From JAGTVG01 sp963820995 (lineage in GTDB: Bacteria; Bacteroidota; Bacteroidia; Cytophagales; Cyclobacteriaceae): a DNA stretch of 64,000 nucleotides. Shown one piece after another: positions 37,777 to 47,916 of the stretch. Location of the stretch: NCBI GenBank assembly GCA_963820995.1, contig CAWGCL010000005.1, positions 15,320 through 79,319 of the forward strand, read 5' to 3'. The translations under genes were made by a program, and so were the position numbers. The first letter of the stretch is position 1; the number at the start of each line of letters is the position of its first letter. The notes beneath the pieces are model-generated. The model ran no database searches. It had not been told where the DNA came from and saw only the letters and a program-made list of their open reading frames with translations.

Positions 37777-37784
37777 TAAATTCG
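37777..37784 (+). promoter_or_regulatory. Possible -7 box of rarA
   Basis: TAAATTCG, one base off TAnnTTTG, lies 21 bases before the ATG. It is preceded by TTTAGG, the same context as the box at 22229. Confidence 0.4.
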
Positions 37785-37805
37785 TTTTTCCTCAATTCAG
37801 GATCA

Positions 37806-39077
37806 ATGATTTTAGAAAACACGTTTCCTTTAGCTGAAAGAGTACGTCCAGCTACCCTGGATGATCTCCTAGGACAAGAACACCTTACAGGGAAGGAAGG
37901 TGTTTTAAGAAAAGCCATAGAGGCTGGTAATGTGCCATCTATGATATTGTGGGGGCCACCCGGGGTTGGTAAAACCACTATTGCCAACATTATAGCCAAT
38001 CAGGTAAAGAGACCTTTTAAAACCATCAGTGCAGTTAGTGCCGGGGTTAAGGATGTTAGAGAAATCATTAGCCAGGCCAGATCACGATCGAAGGTGATCC
38101 TCTTCATAGATGAAATACACCGCTTTAATAAGGCTCAGCAGGATGCCCTGCTGGGAGCTGTTGAAAAAGGTATAATTACACTTATTGGAGCCACTACCGA
38201 AAATCCTTCATTTGAAGTGAATTCAGCTTTGCTTTCCCGCTGTCAGGTTTATGTTCTTAAACCACTTTCTGAGGCCGGGCTTTTAAGCATATTGGATAAA
38301 GCGATAAAAAATGATCCGGATTACAAAAAGCGAAAGGTTGTTATAAAGGAGAAGGAAGCCCTTCTTAAGTTGTCAGGTGGTGATGCAAGGAGATTGTTAA
38401 ATATATTTGAACTTGTTGCAGATTCTATCAAAACTGAAAAGTTAAACATCACTGATAAGCTGGTAATGGATCTTGCCCAGCAGAAGGTTGCACTTTACGA
38501 TAAAACTGGAGAGCAGCATTACGATATCATTTCCGCTTTTATTAAATCGATTCGTGGGAGTGACCCGAACGCAGCGGTCTACTGGTTGGCACGGATGGTT
38601 GAAGGGGGAGAGGATGTTAAATTCATTGCCAGGCGGATGGTAATACTGGCTTCTGAAGACATCGGGAATGCAAATCCAACTGCCCTCGTTATTGCTACGA
38701 ACTGCTTCCAGGCTGTGAATATAATCGGTTATCCTGAAGCAAGAATTATACTTTCTCAATGCGCCACGTATTTAGCCTCATCTCCCAAAAGCAATTCAGC
38801 GTATGTTGCTATAAAGGATGCCCAGAGTATTGTTCAGGACAAGGGTGACCTATCCGTTCCTTTACATATCCGGAATGCACCTACCAAATTCATGAAAAAC
38901 AAGGTTACGGAAAAGGGATATGAATATTCACATCAATACGAACAGAATTTTTCCAACCAGGAATATTTGCCTGAGGAAATAAGCGGGATGAAATTTTACG
39001 ATCCGGGTAATAATCCAAGGGAAGAAGAACTTCGGAAAAGACTTAAGGCACTGTGGGGGGACAAATATGGGTACTAG
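37806..39077 (+). CDS. rarA: Replication-associated recombination protein A (RarA/MgsA)
   Basis: AAA+ ATPase related to clamp loaders that acts at stalled replication forks. Walker A is GPPGVGKTT (residues about 52-60), Walker B is FIDEIHRF, and the arginine-finger region ENPSFEVNSALLSRCQVYVLKPL fits. The C-terminal MgsA domain begins around residue 240 with ISAFIKSIRGSDPNAAVYWLARM. It is 423 aa, as expected, and monocistronic. Confidence 0.96.
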   Translation: MILENTFPLAERVRPATLDDLLGQEHLTGKEGVLRKAIEAGNVPSMILWGPPGVGKTTIANIIANQVKRPFKTISAVSAGVKDVREIISQARSRSKVILFIDEIHRFNKAQQDALLGAVEKGIITLIGATTENPSFEVNSALLSRCQVYVLKPLSEAGLLSILDKAIKNDPDYKKRKVVIKEKEALLKLSGGDARRLLNIFELVADSIKTEKLNITDKLVMDLAQQKVALYDKTGEQHYDIISAFIKSIRGSDPNAAVYWLARMVEGGEDVKFIARRMVILASEDIGNANPTALVIATNCFQAVNIIGYPEARIILSQCATYLASSPKSNSAYVAIKDAQSIVQDKGDLSVPLHIRNAPTKFMKNKVTEKGYEYSHQYEQNFSNQEYLPEEISGMKFYDPGNNPREEELRKRLKALWGDKYGY

Positions 39078-39652
39078 AAGATAAAGATTTGGCAAACTGG
39101 AGAATGTCTGTGATTGAGTAAGTAATTTTTAGAATATATGGTGAAATCTGTGCCATAGGGAGTGTATAGCTTAGTTATATAGTCCAGATTTTTATATTTG
39201 AAACTTTAAAAGCAATTAAAGGCCAAAGACTATAATTCATGCTAGGTAAATTTTCATACGATTGAGCTTGAAATATCCTCAACTCTGCAATTTTTTTTTC
39301 ATTTCTTCCTCATGAATGTGAAACTTTATCCCATCAAGATTGAATCTGTTATCATGATTTGGATTAACAACATTCAGCAACAACCAAAGATGATAATTGG
39401 ATTGATAATATCAGTTTTGTTCCTGGAAATTAAGTTATTTGACGATATAGACAAAATGTGATTAAGGGGAATACTCTGGTTGTTATTGGAAGAAGGAGAT
39501 ATTGAATGACTGATTTTGTATGAAGTAGGTAATACTTGAATTGAAAATGTTTTAACAGCAAGATCCGGAGCTGATAAATGCAAACCATGAAATAGTAATT
39601 GAGAAACAAAATGATGAACTTTAGAATATGAAAACAAGAGGATATAATCGAT
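39078..39652. other. 575-bp gap with no convincing gene
   Basis: No frame longer than about 50 codons on the plus strand looks real. One stretch encodes QQDPELINANHEIVIEKQNDEL before a stop (39548-39625), reminiscent of a coiled-coil linker of a sensor kinase. Another (about 39375-39440) gives TKDDNWIDNISFVPGN. Both are shreds bounded by stops and may be decay products or chance. The promoter for the kinase gene should lie at the right end. Confidence 0.35.
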
Positions 39653-40705
39653 TTGTATTTACCACGGAAGTTGGCTTACCATATTAAAATCTTTCTAGCT
39701 AGTGTAATCATAGTAGTAATCTGGAAGTCTCTTGTAAGAGAATCGTTCTTTGATCAGGGGGGAGTCGTAATGTTTGTGTTGCTCATTATTCAGTTCGAGC
39801 TATTCATCTGGCTGGGTCAAAAGTTTTTCTCTAACATTACTTATACAACAGTTAAGGAATATACAAAAAGAGCCCTGGTCAGATTAGCGTTGTTTTTCCT
39901 GGTGGCATTTGTTATATCATGTATTATTTTCATTAGCGTCGTGTCCCTATCCTTATTGTTCAGTGGTTTAAATCCAGTAACACATTTACCAAATCTATTA
40001 AAAACAGAGTATCAAGGATTTTTGATTGGAGCCGGAATGGGATATTTATTCGGTTCAATGATTTTCTTTTATGTTCAATGGGTAGAGGCATTAAATAATA
40101 TGCAGCGTTTAAAAGAGGAGAAACTAATTTTTCAATATGAGACATTAAAAAACCAGGTTAATCCGCATTTTTTATTTAACAGTTTGAATACCCTTTCCTC
40201 CCTGGTTTCAAAAGATGTAAAACTTTCGGAGATATACATTCAGAAATTATCTACTATTTATCGGTACATTCTGGAGAATAAGGATCTGGATCATATTAAC
40301 TTAAAAAATGAACTGGATTTTGTCATCGACTACTTTTATCTTCAGAAAGTCAGGGACGACGGTAAGATTGATTTGAAAGTAAATATAAAGGATCCTGAAA
40401 ATTATGAAATATTGCCCATTTCACTGCAACTACTTGTGGAGAATGCTTTTAAACATAATGCAGCTACCAGGGAGAATCCCTTAAAGATTGAGGTAAGTAT
40501 AAATGAAGTGAAAAGAACCGTTTCGGTTTCAAATAATTTAAAACCCAAAACTCAAATAAGTGAATCCTCCAAATTGGGATTGGATAATCTTTCGGAACGG
40601 AATAAGCTCCTGACAGGACGGGAGATTGAAATTATCCAAACGGAAGAAGAGTTTAAAGTAACCATACCCTTAAAAACTACTAAAAATGAAGGTATTAATA
40701 ATTGA
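39653..40705 (+). CDS. LytS-type sensor histidine kinase
   Basis: A 350-aa membrane sensor kinase. Four hydrophobic helices occupy residues about 8-145, then the His_kinase domain with the phospho-acceptor region LKNQVNPHFLFNSLNTLSSLV (His in NPHFLFN), and the ATPase part with LLVENAFKHNA as N-box and SSKLGLDNLSERNKLL. It starts at TTG 39653; an out-of-frame ATG at 39628 is not useful. The response-regulator gene overlaps its 3' end by 20 bp, so the two form one operon. Confidence 0.92.
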   Translation: MYLPRKLAYHIKIFLASVIIVVIWKSLVRESFFDQGGVVMFVLLIIQFELFIWLGQKFFSNITYTTVKEYTKRALVRLALFFLVAFVISCIIFISVVSLSLLFSGLNPVTHLPNLLKTEYQGFLIGAGMGYLFGSMIFFYVQWVEALNNMQRLKEEKLIFQYETLKNQVNPHFLFNSLNTLSSLVSKDVKLSEIYIQKLSTIYRYILENKDLDHINLKNELDFVIDYFYLQKVRDDGKIDLKVNIKDPENYEILPISLQLLVENAFKHNAATRENPLKIEVSINEVKRTVSVSNNLKPKTQISESSKLGLDNLSERNKLLTGREIEIIQTEEEFKVTIPLKTTKNEGINN

Positions 40706-41441
40706 AGATGAGCACCTTGCTGCTGATAAATTAAGTAGAATGCTTCATGAATTAGATCCGGATATTCAAATATTATCATTACTCGAATCCGTGGCCGAAT
40801 CTGCAGACTGGTTGTCCAGTAATCCAGCTCCTGACTTGATCTTTATGGATATTCAATTGGATGATGGGATCTCTTTTGAAATTTTTGATGCTGTAAAAAT
40901 AACCACACCCATCATATTTACCACTGCGTATAATGAATATGCTATCAAAGCGTTCAAAGTCAACAGCGTTGATTACCTGTTAAAACCTTATACTACTAAA
41001 GATTTAAAATCGGCCATCGACAAGTATAAAGAACTTCACGAGGGGCAACATTTTCAATCGGAAAAATTTGATCATCTATACCGGCAGCTGGTTAAGGAAT
41101 ATAAAACCAGGTTTTTTGTAAAGATAGGCACCCATTTTCATTCAATATCCATTGATGAGATAGCGTGTTTTTTTATCAGGGACCGGGCCACTTTTATCAA
41201 AACAATAATTGGTAAAAACTTTGACATAGACTATTCGCTTGAGCAAGTTCAGAAATTGATAGATCCTTCCAGGTTCTTTAGAATAAACAGAAACTATATG
41301 ATCAATATTGATTCGATTGCAGATATTATAAGCTATTCTTCCAATAGATTAAAGATCGTATTAAAAAATTTCGAACATCTCGATAACCTTCTGGTCAGCC
41401 GTGAAAAAACCAGCGATTTCAAGAAATGGCTTGACCGTTAA
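40686..41441 (+). CDS. LytTR-type response regulator
   Basis: Receiver domain (residues 1-118) with the acidic pair in IIEDEHLA, phosphorylation Asp in LIFMDIQLDDG and the Lys in DYLLKPY. The C-terminal LytTR DNA-binding domain (about 140-250) has FFVKIGTHFHSISIDEI and FFRINRNYMINIDSI. It is the partner of the overlapping kinase. LytTR regulators of this kind often act on nearby or envelope genes, but no target box is identified here. Confidence 0.94.
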   Translation: MKVLIIEDEHLAADKLSRMLHELDPDIQILSLLESVAESADWLSSNPAPDLIFMDIQLDDGISFEIFDAVKITTPIIFTTAYNEYAIKAFKVNSVDYLLKPYTTKDLKSAIDKYKELHEGQHFQSEKFDHLYRQLVKEYKTRFFVKIGTHFHSISIDEIACFFIRDRATFIKTIIGKNFDIDYSLEQVQKLIDPSRFFRINRNYMINIDSIADIISYSSNRLKIVLKNFEHLDNLLVSREKTSDFKKWLDR

Positions 41442-41474
41442 TCCAGTCGAAAAGAAAGGAATAAGAAAATTACG

Positions 41475-41482
41475 TAATTTTG
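41475..41482 (+). promoter_or_regulatory. Promoter -7 box of the U32 gene
   Basis: TAATTTTG matches TAnnTTTG exactly but ends only 4 bases before the ATG at 41487. If used, transcription would begin at or just before the start codon, giving an almost leaderless message. Confidence 0.45.
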
Positions 41483-41486
41483 CGGT

Positions 41487-42753
41487 ATGGCTTCAGGAAA
41501 ACAGAATGATATTGAACTCCTGGCTCCTGCCGGAAATTTTGAATCCCTTATGGCTGCTATTCAGGGTGGCGCAGATGCTGTGTATTTTGGTGTTGGTAAA
41601 TTGAATATGCGTGCTGGTTCGTCAAAGAATTTTACAATTGAAGACTTAGTGGAGATCAAAAGGATCAGTGATCTGCATGGTATTAATACCTATGTTACTC
41701 TTAACACGGTTATGTATGATGAAGACATTGATTATGCTAAGGAAATTATCGATGCCGTCCGGAAAGCTGGAAATCAATGCTATAATTGCCAGCGACTTCT
41801 CAGTGATAAATTATGCCAGATCAATTGGGATAAATGTCCATATATCCACCCAGGCAAATGTCAGCAATATTGAAAGTCTTAAATTCTTTGCGAATTTTGC
41901 GGATGTTGTTGTTTTAGCAAGGGAATTATCACTGGAGCAGGTGAAAAATATTTGCCAGCAGGTCGAGGAAAAAAATATCACTGGTCCGGGAGGAGAAAAG
42001 ATAAAAGTTGAGGCATTTGCCCATGGAGCTTTGTGCATGGCCGTCTCAGGGAAATGTTACCTCAGTCTTCATGAGAAAAACAAGTCTGCCAACAGGGGAG
42101 AATGCATGCAATTGTGCCGCAGAGGGTATACGGTAACTGAAAAGGAGGATGGATTATCAACTGGACATTGACAATGAATACATCATGTCCCCGAAAGATC
42201 TGAGCACTATTTCGATTCATGGATAAACTATTAGATGCTGGTGTTAAGGTTTTTAAAATTGAAGGTAGGGGAAGGCCACCGGAATATGTTAAAACAACCA
42301 CAGCATGTTACCGTGAAGCTATAGATTCCTGGCGTGAAGAGACATTCTCAGAACAAAAAATTGAAAAGTGGGAAGAACGTTTAAAGTCGGTATTTAACCG
42401 AGGGTTCTGGGAAGGATATTATATGGGCAAAAAAGCCGGCGAGTGGAGTAAGAAATATGGATCAAGTGCAACTAAAAGGAAGGTCTATGTAGGTAAGGGT
42501 ATGAACTACTTTTGCAAAAATAGGTGTTGCTGAGTTTCTATTGGAAACTAAATCTTTAAGCGTTGGAGATGAGATTCTAATCACTGGGCCAACTACCGGG
42601 GTAATTGAAACCACAGTGAAAGAGATTCGTGTGGATCTAAAGCCAGTTTCACAGACAGTAAAGGGTGACCGGTTCTCTATTCCTCTTGATAATATAATCA
42701 GACGATCTGATAAATTATTTAAAATTGTCCCCACTGATCATCCTGAGGGATAG
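41487..42753 (+). pseudogene. U32-family protein (TrhP-like tRNA hydroxylase), four frame breaks
   Basis: The reconstructed 420-aa protein is a U32 family member: LLAPAGNFESLMAAIQGGADAVYFG at the N-terminus, then IIASDFSVINYARSIGINVHISTQ, FAHGALCMAVSGKC and GECMQLCRR with a Cys cluster for an Fe-S centre, SPKDLS, KLLDAGVKVFKIEGRGR and a C-terminal beta domain. The frame changes near 41773, 42148, 42210 and 42511. Each break is repaired by removing one base (for example TTTT to TTT at 42511), and the total becomes a whole number of codons. Relatives TrhP and YrrN/O hydroxylate U34 of tRNA and need prephenate; tyrA lies nearby. All segments are well conserved, so sequence error is favoured over a dead gene. 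Confidence 0.8.
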
Positions 42754-42835
42754 TAAATGCGATATTATTATTCAGGATGTTATGATAAAATGATTTTTTT
42801 TAGTCAAATTCGAACAAAATTTAAATCCTAAAACA

Positions 42836-44009
42836 ATGATCATCGATCCTGCTGACCGGTTAAAGCAAGTTCAGGAATATTATTTTTCCAGTAAGCTTCA
42901 GGAGATCAGGGACCTGAATAACCGAGGATATGATATTTTGAATCTGGGAATCGGAAGTCCAGACCTTATGCCTTCCAGGGCTACTATTAATGCTTTGGTA
43001 GATTCGGCCAGGAATCCAAAGAACCACGGTTATCAGCCTTATCGAGGAATAGCTGATCTGCGCGATGCCATTAGCCGCTGGTGTTCAAAAACATATAGAG
43101 TGGACTTAAATCCCGATCATGAGATCCTTCCATTGATGGGATCGAAGGAGGGGATAACACATATCTCTTTGGCATTTCTCAATCCTGGCGACAAAGTACT
43201 TGTCCCGGAACTTGGATATCCTGCTTATAAGGCCGTTACAGAAATGGTGGGAGGGATAGCTGATACATATCCATTGTTGGAGGAGAAGAACTGGGCCCCG
43301 GATTTTGACTACTTGTTTAATGCGAATCTTGATGACTATAAGATCATGTGGATCAATTACCCGCATATGCCCACTGGTTCAGCTCCTGATCTTGAGATCT
43401 TTGATCAACTTATTAAGCTGGCAAATGAAAAAAAGATCCTTCTTTGTCATGATAATCCCTACAGTTTAGTATTAAATGAGGGTAGACCTTTGAGCATTCT
43501 GTATGCTGAAGGTGCTTTTGAAGTGGCCATAGAATTAAATTCCTTCAGTAAGTCTCACAATATGGCAGGTTGGAGGATTGGCTGGTTAAGTGGCAAGCGG
43601 GAATATCTGGACCAGATCTTAAAGGTGAAAAGCAATTTTGATTCCGGGATGTTTAAGGGAATTCAGGATGCAGCCATTACCGCTTTAGATAACCCACAGG
43701 AATGGCATGATCAGCGTAACCAGGTATATAAAGACAGAAGGGAACTTGTATATCAATTGCTTACTAAACTGGGATGTTCCTGGAAATCAGATGAGGTAGG
43801 GATGTTTATCTGGGCGAAAATACCGGACTCTATATCCTGATGTTGAAAAATGGGTTGATGAGATCTTGTATAACTACAAGGTATTTATTACTCCTGGCTT
43901 TGTATTTGGAGAGAAAGGGAAAAGGTATATTCGGGTATCTTTATGTTCCGATGTTCAAATGTTTCAGGATGCCCTGGAAAGATTGAAAGACTATAAATTA
44001 GAATCATGA
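42836..44009 (+). CDS. Class I/II PLP aminotransferase, one frame break
   Basis: Pyridoxal-phosphate aminotransferase of the AspC fold, probably acting on an aromatic or prephenate-derived substrate because it overlaps tyrA. Seen: NLGIGSPDLMPS, GYQPYRGIADLRDAI, MGSKEGITH, the cofactor Lys in NSFSKSHNMAGWRIGW and, after the break, VFITPGFVFGEKGKRYIRVSLC. The frame is lost near 43830 (TATATCCTGA); dropping one base gives a 390-aa enzyme ending at 44009. Its stop overlaps the tyrA ATG as ATGA. Substrate is inferred from context only. Confidence 0.88.
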
Positions 44010-44872
44010 ATGTCTGTATCGTAGGTTTAGGATTGCTTGGTGGCTCATTTTCCCTGGCACTTAGAAAAGAACATGAAAATATATTTGTCAAGGGTGTGGA
44101 TATTGATGAGCATAATTGCCGGAAGGCTATCGAACTTGGAATCGCAGACGAAATCGTTTCCTTTGAAGAGGGGGTAAGCACAAGTGATTTGATCGTATTG
44201 GCCACGCCTGGGAATGTTTTGATCAAACAGATCGTGCAAGCCCTGGATCTTATGCAAGAGGATGCGATCATAACCGATCTTGGTTCCACAAAAGAAACTC
44301 TGGCTACCGTTGTTGATAGCCATCCCAAAAGAAGCAGGTATGTTGCTGCCCATCCAATGGCTGGTACCGAAAACTCCGGGCCTGAAGCAGCCTTTGCTTC
44401 ACTTATGCATCATAAAATGATGATCATATGCGACCGGGAAAAAAGTGATCCGGATGTTGTTGAAAAGTATGAAGGGTTACTGAAATCTATCGACATGAAA
44501 ATTGCGCATATGAATTCGAAGGATCATGACAGACATATTGCATTTGTTTCCCATCTGAGTCATATCACTTCATTTGTATTAGGCGCAACTGTTCTTGATA
44601 AGGAAAAAGATGAAAGAAGCATTTTCGCTATGGCAGGTAGTGGGTTTTCTTCTACCGTAAGGTTAGCAAAAAGTTCTCCGGACATGTGGGCCCCTATTTT
44701 TTCGCAGAACAGAGAAAATGTGCTTACAGCCCTGGATGCATATATTAATAAACTGGAATATTTTAAACAAATCATCACCAATGATGATGTTGAGGCAAGT
44801 TATGAACTGATGCACCATGCCAATGAGATCAGAAGGGTCTTGCGTGGTATATCAAAGCATGAATCTGATTAA
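44006..44872 (+). CDS. tyrA: Prephenate dehydrogenase
   Basis: NAD-dependent oxidative decarboxylation of prephenate to 4-hydroxyphenylpyruvate for tyrosine. The 288-aa protein has the Rossmann motif VGLGLLGGSFSLAL at residues about 5-18, DLGSTKETL, HPMAGTENSGPEAA and a helical dimerisation domain with FVSHLSHITSFVL. No ACT domain is present. It overlaps the aminotransferase gene, and the pair is the remaining aromatic block away from aroB/DAHP synthase at 3-5 kb. Confidence 0.95.
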   Translation: MNVCIVGLGLLGGSFSLALRKEHENIFVKGVDIDEHNCRKAIELGIADEIVSFEEGVSTSDLIVLATPGNVLIKQIVQALDLMQEDAIITDLGSTKETLATVVDSHPKRSRYVAAHPMAGTENSGPEAAFASLMHHKMMIICDREKSDPDVVEKYEGLLKSIDMKIAHMNSKDHDRHIAFVSHLSHITSFVLGATVLDKEKDERSIFAMAGSGFSSTVRLAKSSPDMWAPIFSQNRENVLTALDAYINKLEYFKQIITNDDVEASYELMHHANEIRRVLRGISKHESD

Positions 44873-44893
44873 TTTGGTTTGTAAAGAATTCTA

Positions 44894-46303
44894 ATGAGAA
44901 AGTTTGGGTTCCTGATCGGCATTTTGGCAATTACTATCATCGCTATTCTTTGGAGTATTATCGGAACGGACTATGTTTCGCCTGAAAAGTCAAATTATGA
45001 AGGCATTCAGCCCAGTCAACAGCACCCACAATACTGGACTTACCAGGGTGAGGAAATACTCCTTTTAGGTGGCTCAATAGATGATAATTTGTTTCAGGTT
45101 CCGGATCTTCAGGAACAATTAGACCTGCTTGTGGAAGTTGGCGGTAATTATGTCAGAAATACGATGTCGAGTCGTGATGAAGGGAATCTGTGGCCATTTG
45201 CCATAGGGGCAGATAGTCTTTATGATCTCAATAAATGGAATGATGGTTACTGGCTCCGGTTTGAAAATTTTCTTAAAGAATCTCATAAAAGAAAAATCAT
45301 TGTCCAGATGGAAATTTGGGCCACATTTGATTTTTACAGGGAAAATTGGCTTGTAAATCCGTTTAATCCAAAGAACAATATAAATTATGACGCCAGGAGG
45401 ACAAAACTTGAACTGGAGGTAAATTCACACCCTATATTTACAGAGAATAATTTCTTTCGATCAGTTCCTGGTCAATTGAGCATAATGAAACTACTGGAAT
45501 ATCAGCAGAAATATGTGGATAAAATCTTATCTTATACGTTGTCTTTTGATCATGTATTGTACTGTATGGATAACGAGACCTCAGTGACATCTGATTGGGG
45601 AAAGTTCTGGGCGCAGTATATTAGAAAGAGGGGGCTTGAACATGGTAAATTTCTACAGACCACAGAGATGTGGGATCCCTGGGATCTTGATCATATTGTT
45701 CACCTGGAAACAACCGATAATCCTGAAATATTTTCGTTTGTTGATATTTCTCAAAACAACCACAACTCAGGCGAAGAACATTGGAATAATGGTATTAAAA
45801 GGATTGATCATCTGAAAAAGATCGATGCTTTAAGACCATGTAATAATGTTAAGGTTTATGGAAATGATGGAGGCAGACATCAAACGACTCAGAATGGCAT
45901 AGAATGTTTTGTTCGAAATATGATGTTTGGTGCTGCGAGTACCCGATTTCACAGGCCAACTTCCGGCCAGGGATTGAACAAAGTAGCCCGGAACGTTATC
46001 AAGGGTGTTAGATTGGTTACTGATGAGATGGATTTTTTTAATGGGATACCATTAGATCATGTAATTATAGACAAGGAGCCCAATGAGGCCTTTTGCCGGG
46101 GTATTGAAGGAAAAGAATACCTGGTTTATTTTCCTGACAATGGTCAAATTGAGATGATTGTCACCCTGCCAGGGAAAAAAGGCAGGATCAGGTGGTTATC
46201 GGTGGATGAAGGAGAATGGCATAGTGAGGAGGAAATTGAACTTGACAATGAAATAATGATTGCAACACCAGCACAAGGGAACTGGTTTGCATTGATACAA
46301 TGA
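44894..46303 (+). CDS. Putative glycoside hydrolase-like protein (DUF4038-type TIM barrel)
   Basis: A 469-aa protein with an N-terminal hydrophobic signal or anchor (FLIGILAITIIAILWSII). The rest looks like a TIM-barrel glycosidase of the putative collagen-binding/DUF4038 kind: YWTYQGEEILLLGGSIDDNLF, GGNYVRNTMSSRDEGNLWPF, VQMEIWATFDFY, DHVLYCMDNETSVTSDW with a candidate catalytic Glu, and KVYGNDGGRHQT. The C-terminal portion forms a small beta domain (GKEYLVYFPDNGQIEM). Substrate unknown. It starts 21 bp after tyrA, with no functional link obvious. Confidence 0.75.
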   Translation: MRKFGFLIGILAITIIAILWSIIGTDYVSPEKSNYEGIQPSQQHPQYWTYQGEEILLLGGSIDDNLFQVPDLQEQLDLLVEVGGNYVRNTMSSRDEGNLWPFAIGADSLYDLNKWNDGYWLRFENFLKESHKRKIIVQMEIWATFDFYRENWLVNPFNPKNNINYDARRTKLELEVNSHPIFTENNFFRSVPGQLSIMKLLEYQQKYVDKILSYTLSFDHVLYCMDNETSVTSDWGKFWAQYIRKRGLEHGKFLQTTEMWDPWDLDHIVHLETTDNPEIFSFVDISQNNHNSGEEHWNNGIKRIDHLKKIDALRPCNNVKVYGNDGGRHQTTQNGIECFVRNMMFGAASTRFHRPTSGQGLNKVARNVIKGVRLVTDEMDFFNGIPLDHVIIDKEPNEAFCRGIEGKEYLVYFPDNGQIEMIVTLPGKKGRIRWLSVDEGEWHSEEEIELDNEIMIATPAQGNWFALIQ

Positions 46304-46329
46304 AATATTAATCAATAAAGTTTAATACA

Positions 46330-47887
46330 ATGTTATTTAAGTCAAATATAGAGCAGTTAAAGTCTCAGGGAAAAGATATTAAAAAGGTTGAAGGTCAGAT
46401 CGAAAATTTTGTAAAGGGGTTTCCATTTATGCAAGTTGATCGACCAGCAAAGATAGGAGATGGTATTATTCAATTAACAGATAAGGACCTTAAAAGAGCA
46501 GTTGACTTTTATGACGATACTCTGGGGGAATATAAAATTGTAAAATTTGTACCAGCCTCAGGGGCTGCGAGCCGGATGTTCAAAGACTTATTTTCCTTTA
46601 TGAATGAGTATAAGGGATCAGCAGAAGATAGCAATAAACTCAATGAAGATGGCCCGTGGAATTCAATAAGATATTTTTTCAATAACATTGAGAAATTTGC
46701 TTTTTACGATGACCTTAAGTCTTGCCTTGAAGAAGAGGGTCTCAATATTTCTCAGCTTATTGAGTCAAATAAGCATCATATTGTTCTTCAATATTTATTA
46801 ACTGAGAAGGGGTTGAATTACGGGAATTCACCTAAGGGATTGCTGAAATTTCATAAATATGAGGAAGGATCCAGAACGCCTGTTGAGGAACACCTAGTTG
46901 AAGGCGCTTTATATGCCAGGAGCAGTTTGAAGGAAACAATTCTTCATTTTACCGTTTCCCCGGAGCATGAAATTAAATTCAAGGAACATTTAGATAAGGT
47001 AATTGGTGCTTATTCTGACACACATAATACAAATTATAATATTGACTTTTCTACCCAAAAAACCTTCTACTGATACAATAGCGGTAGATTTGGATAATAA
47101 GCCCTTTTTGCTAGAGGATGGAGAGATATTGTTCAGACCCGGGGGGCATGGAGCGCTCCTTGAAAACCTGAATGACCTTGAGGGGGATATTATTTTTATT
47201 AAGAATATTGACAATGTAGTGCCGGATCATCTGAAAGATGCAACCGTTCTATATAAAAAAGCCCTGGCCGGTATTTTAATGGAATACCAGGAACGAATAT
47301 TTTACTATCTGAATATTTTAAATGAGGAGTCGACTTTAAGTCCATCTTTCATGGAAGAAATCGCTCTTTTTATTGAAAAAGAACTCTGTGAAGAGTTGGC
47401 GCCGGGCCATGAGATAATTGATGCGAGCGAATATTTTAAAAGAAAGCTGAACAGGCCGATCCGTATCTGTGGTATGGTTAAAAATGAGGGAGAGCCGGGG
47501 GGAGGACCATTCTGGGCGAAGAATCCGGATAATACCATTTCCCTGCAGGTTGTTGAAAGTGCCCAGATTGATCAGGCTGATCCAGGGCAAGTTGAGATTG
47601 CCAATTCAGCGACACATTTTAATCCGGTTGATTTGATTTGTGGTATTAAGAACCATAAAGGTGAAAAGTTTGATCTTACAAAGTTCGTGGATCCCCAGAC
47701 AGGTTTTATTTCTCAGAAATCACAGGGTGGCAGGGATTTGAAGGCCCTGGAGCTTCCAGGCTTATGGAACGGTTCGATGTCTGACTGGATCACCATCTTT
47801 GTGGAGGTCCCAATCGAAACCTTCAATCCGGTAAAAGTTGTGAATGACCTTTTGCGGCCTCAGCATCAGACGGTATCTGAATTATAA
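46330..47887 (+). CDS. DUF4301 family protein, one frame break
   Basis: A 518-aa protein after repair, a length usual for DUF4301. The first frame (to 47073) has KFVPASGAASRMFKDLFSF, a nucleotide-transferase-like loop, and ends at IDFSTQKTFY. The second begins within it and has VDLDNKPFLLEDGEILFRPGGHGALLENLN and RICGMVKNEGEPGGGPFWA. The break is in the CCCAAAAAACC run near 47061-47066; removing one A gives STQKPSTDT and an uninterrupted protein. The SGAASR and GGHGAL motifs recall sugar-1-phosphate nucleotidyltransferases. The function is not established. Confidence 0.82.
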
Positions 47888-47916
47888 AATTATTCTTTCT
47901 TAATTCTTTTTTAATA

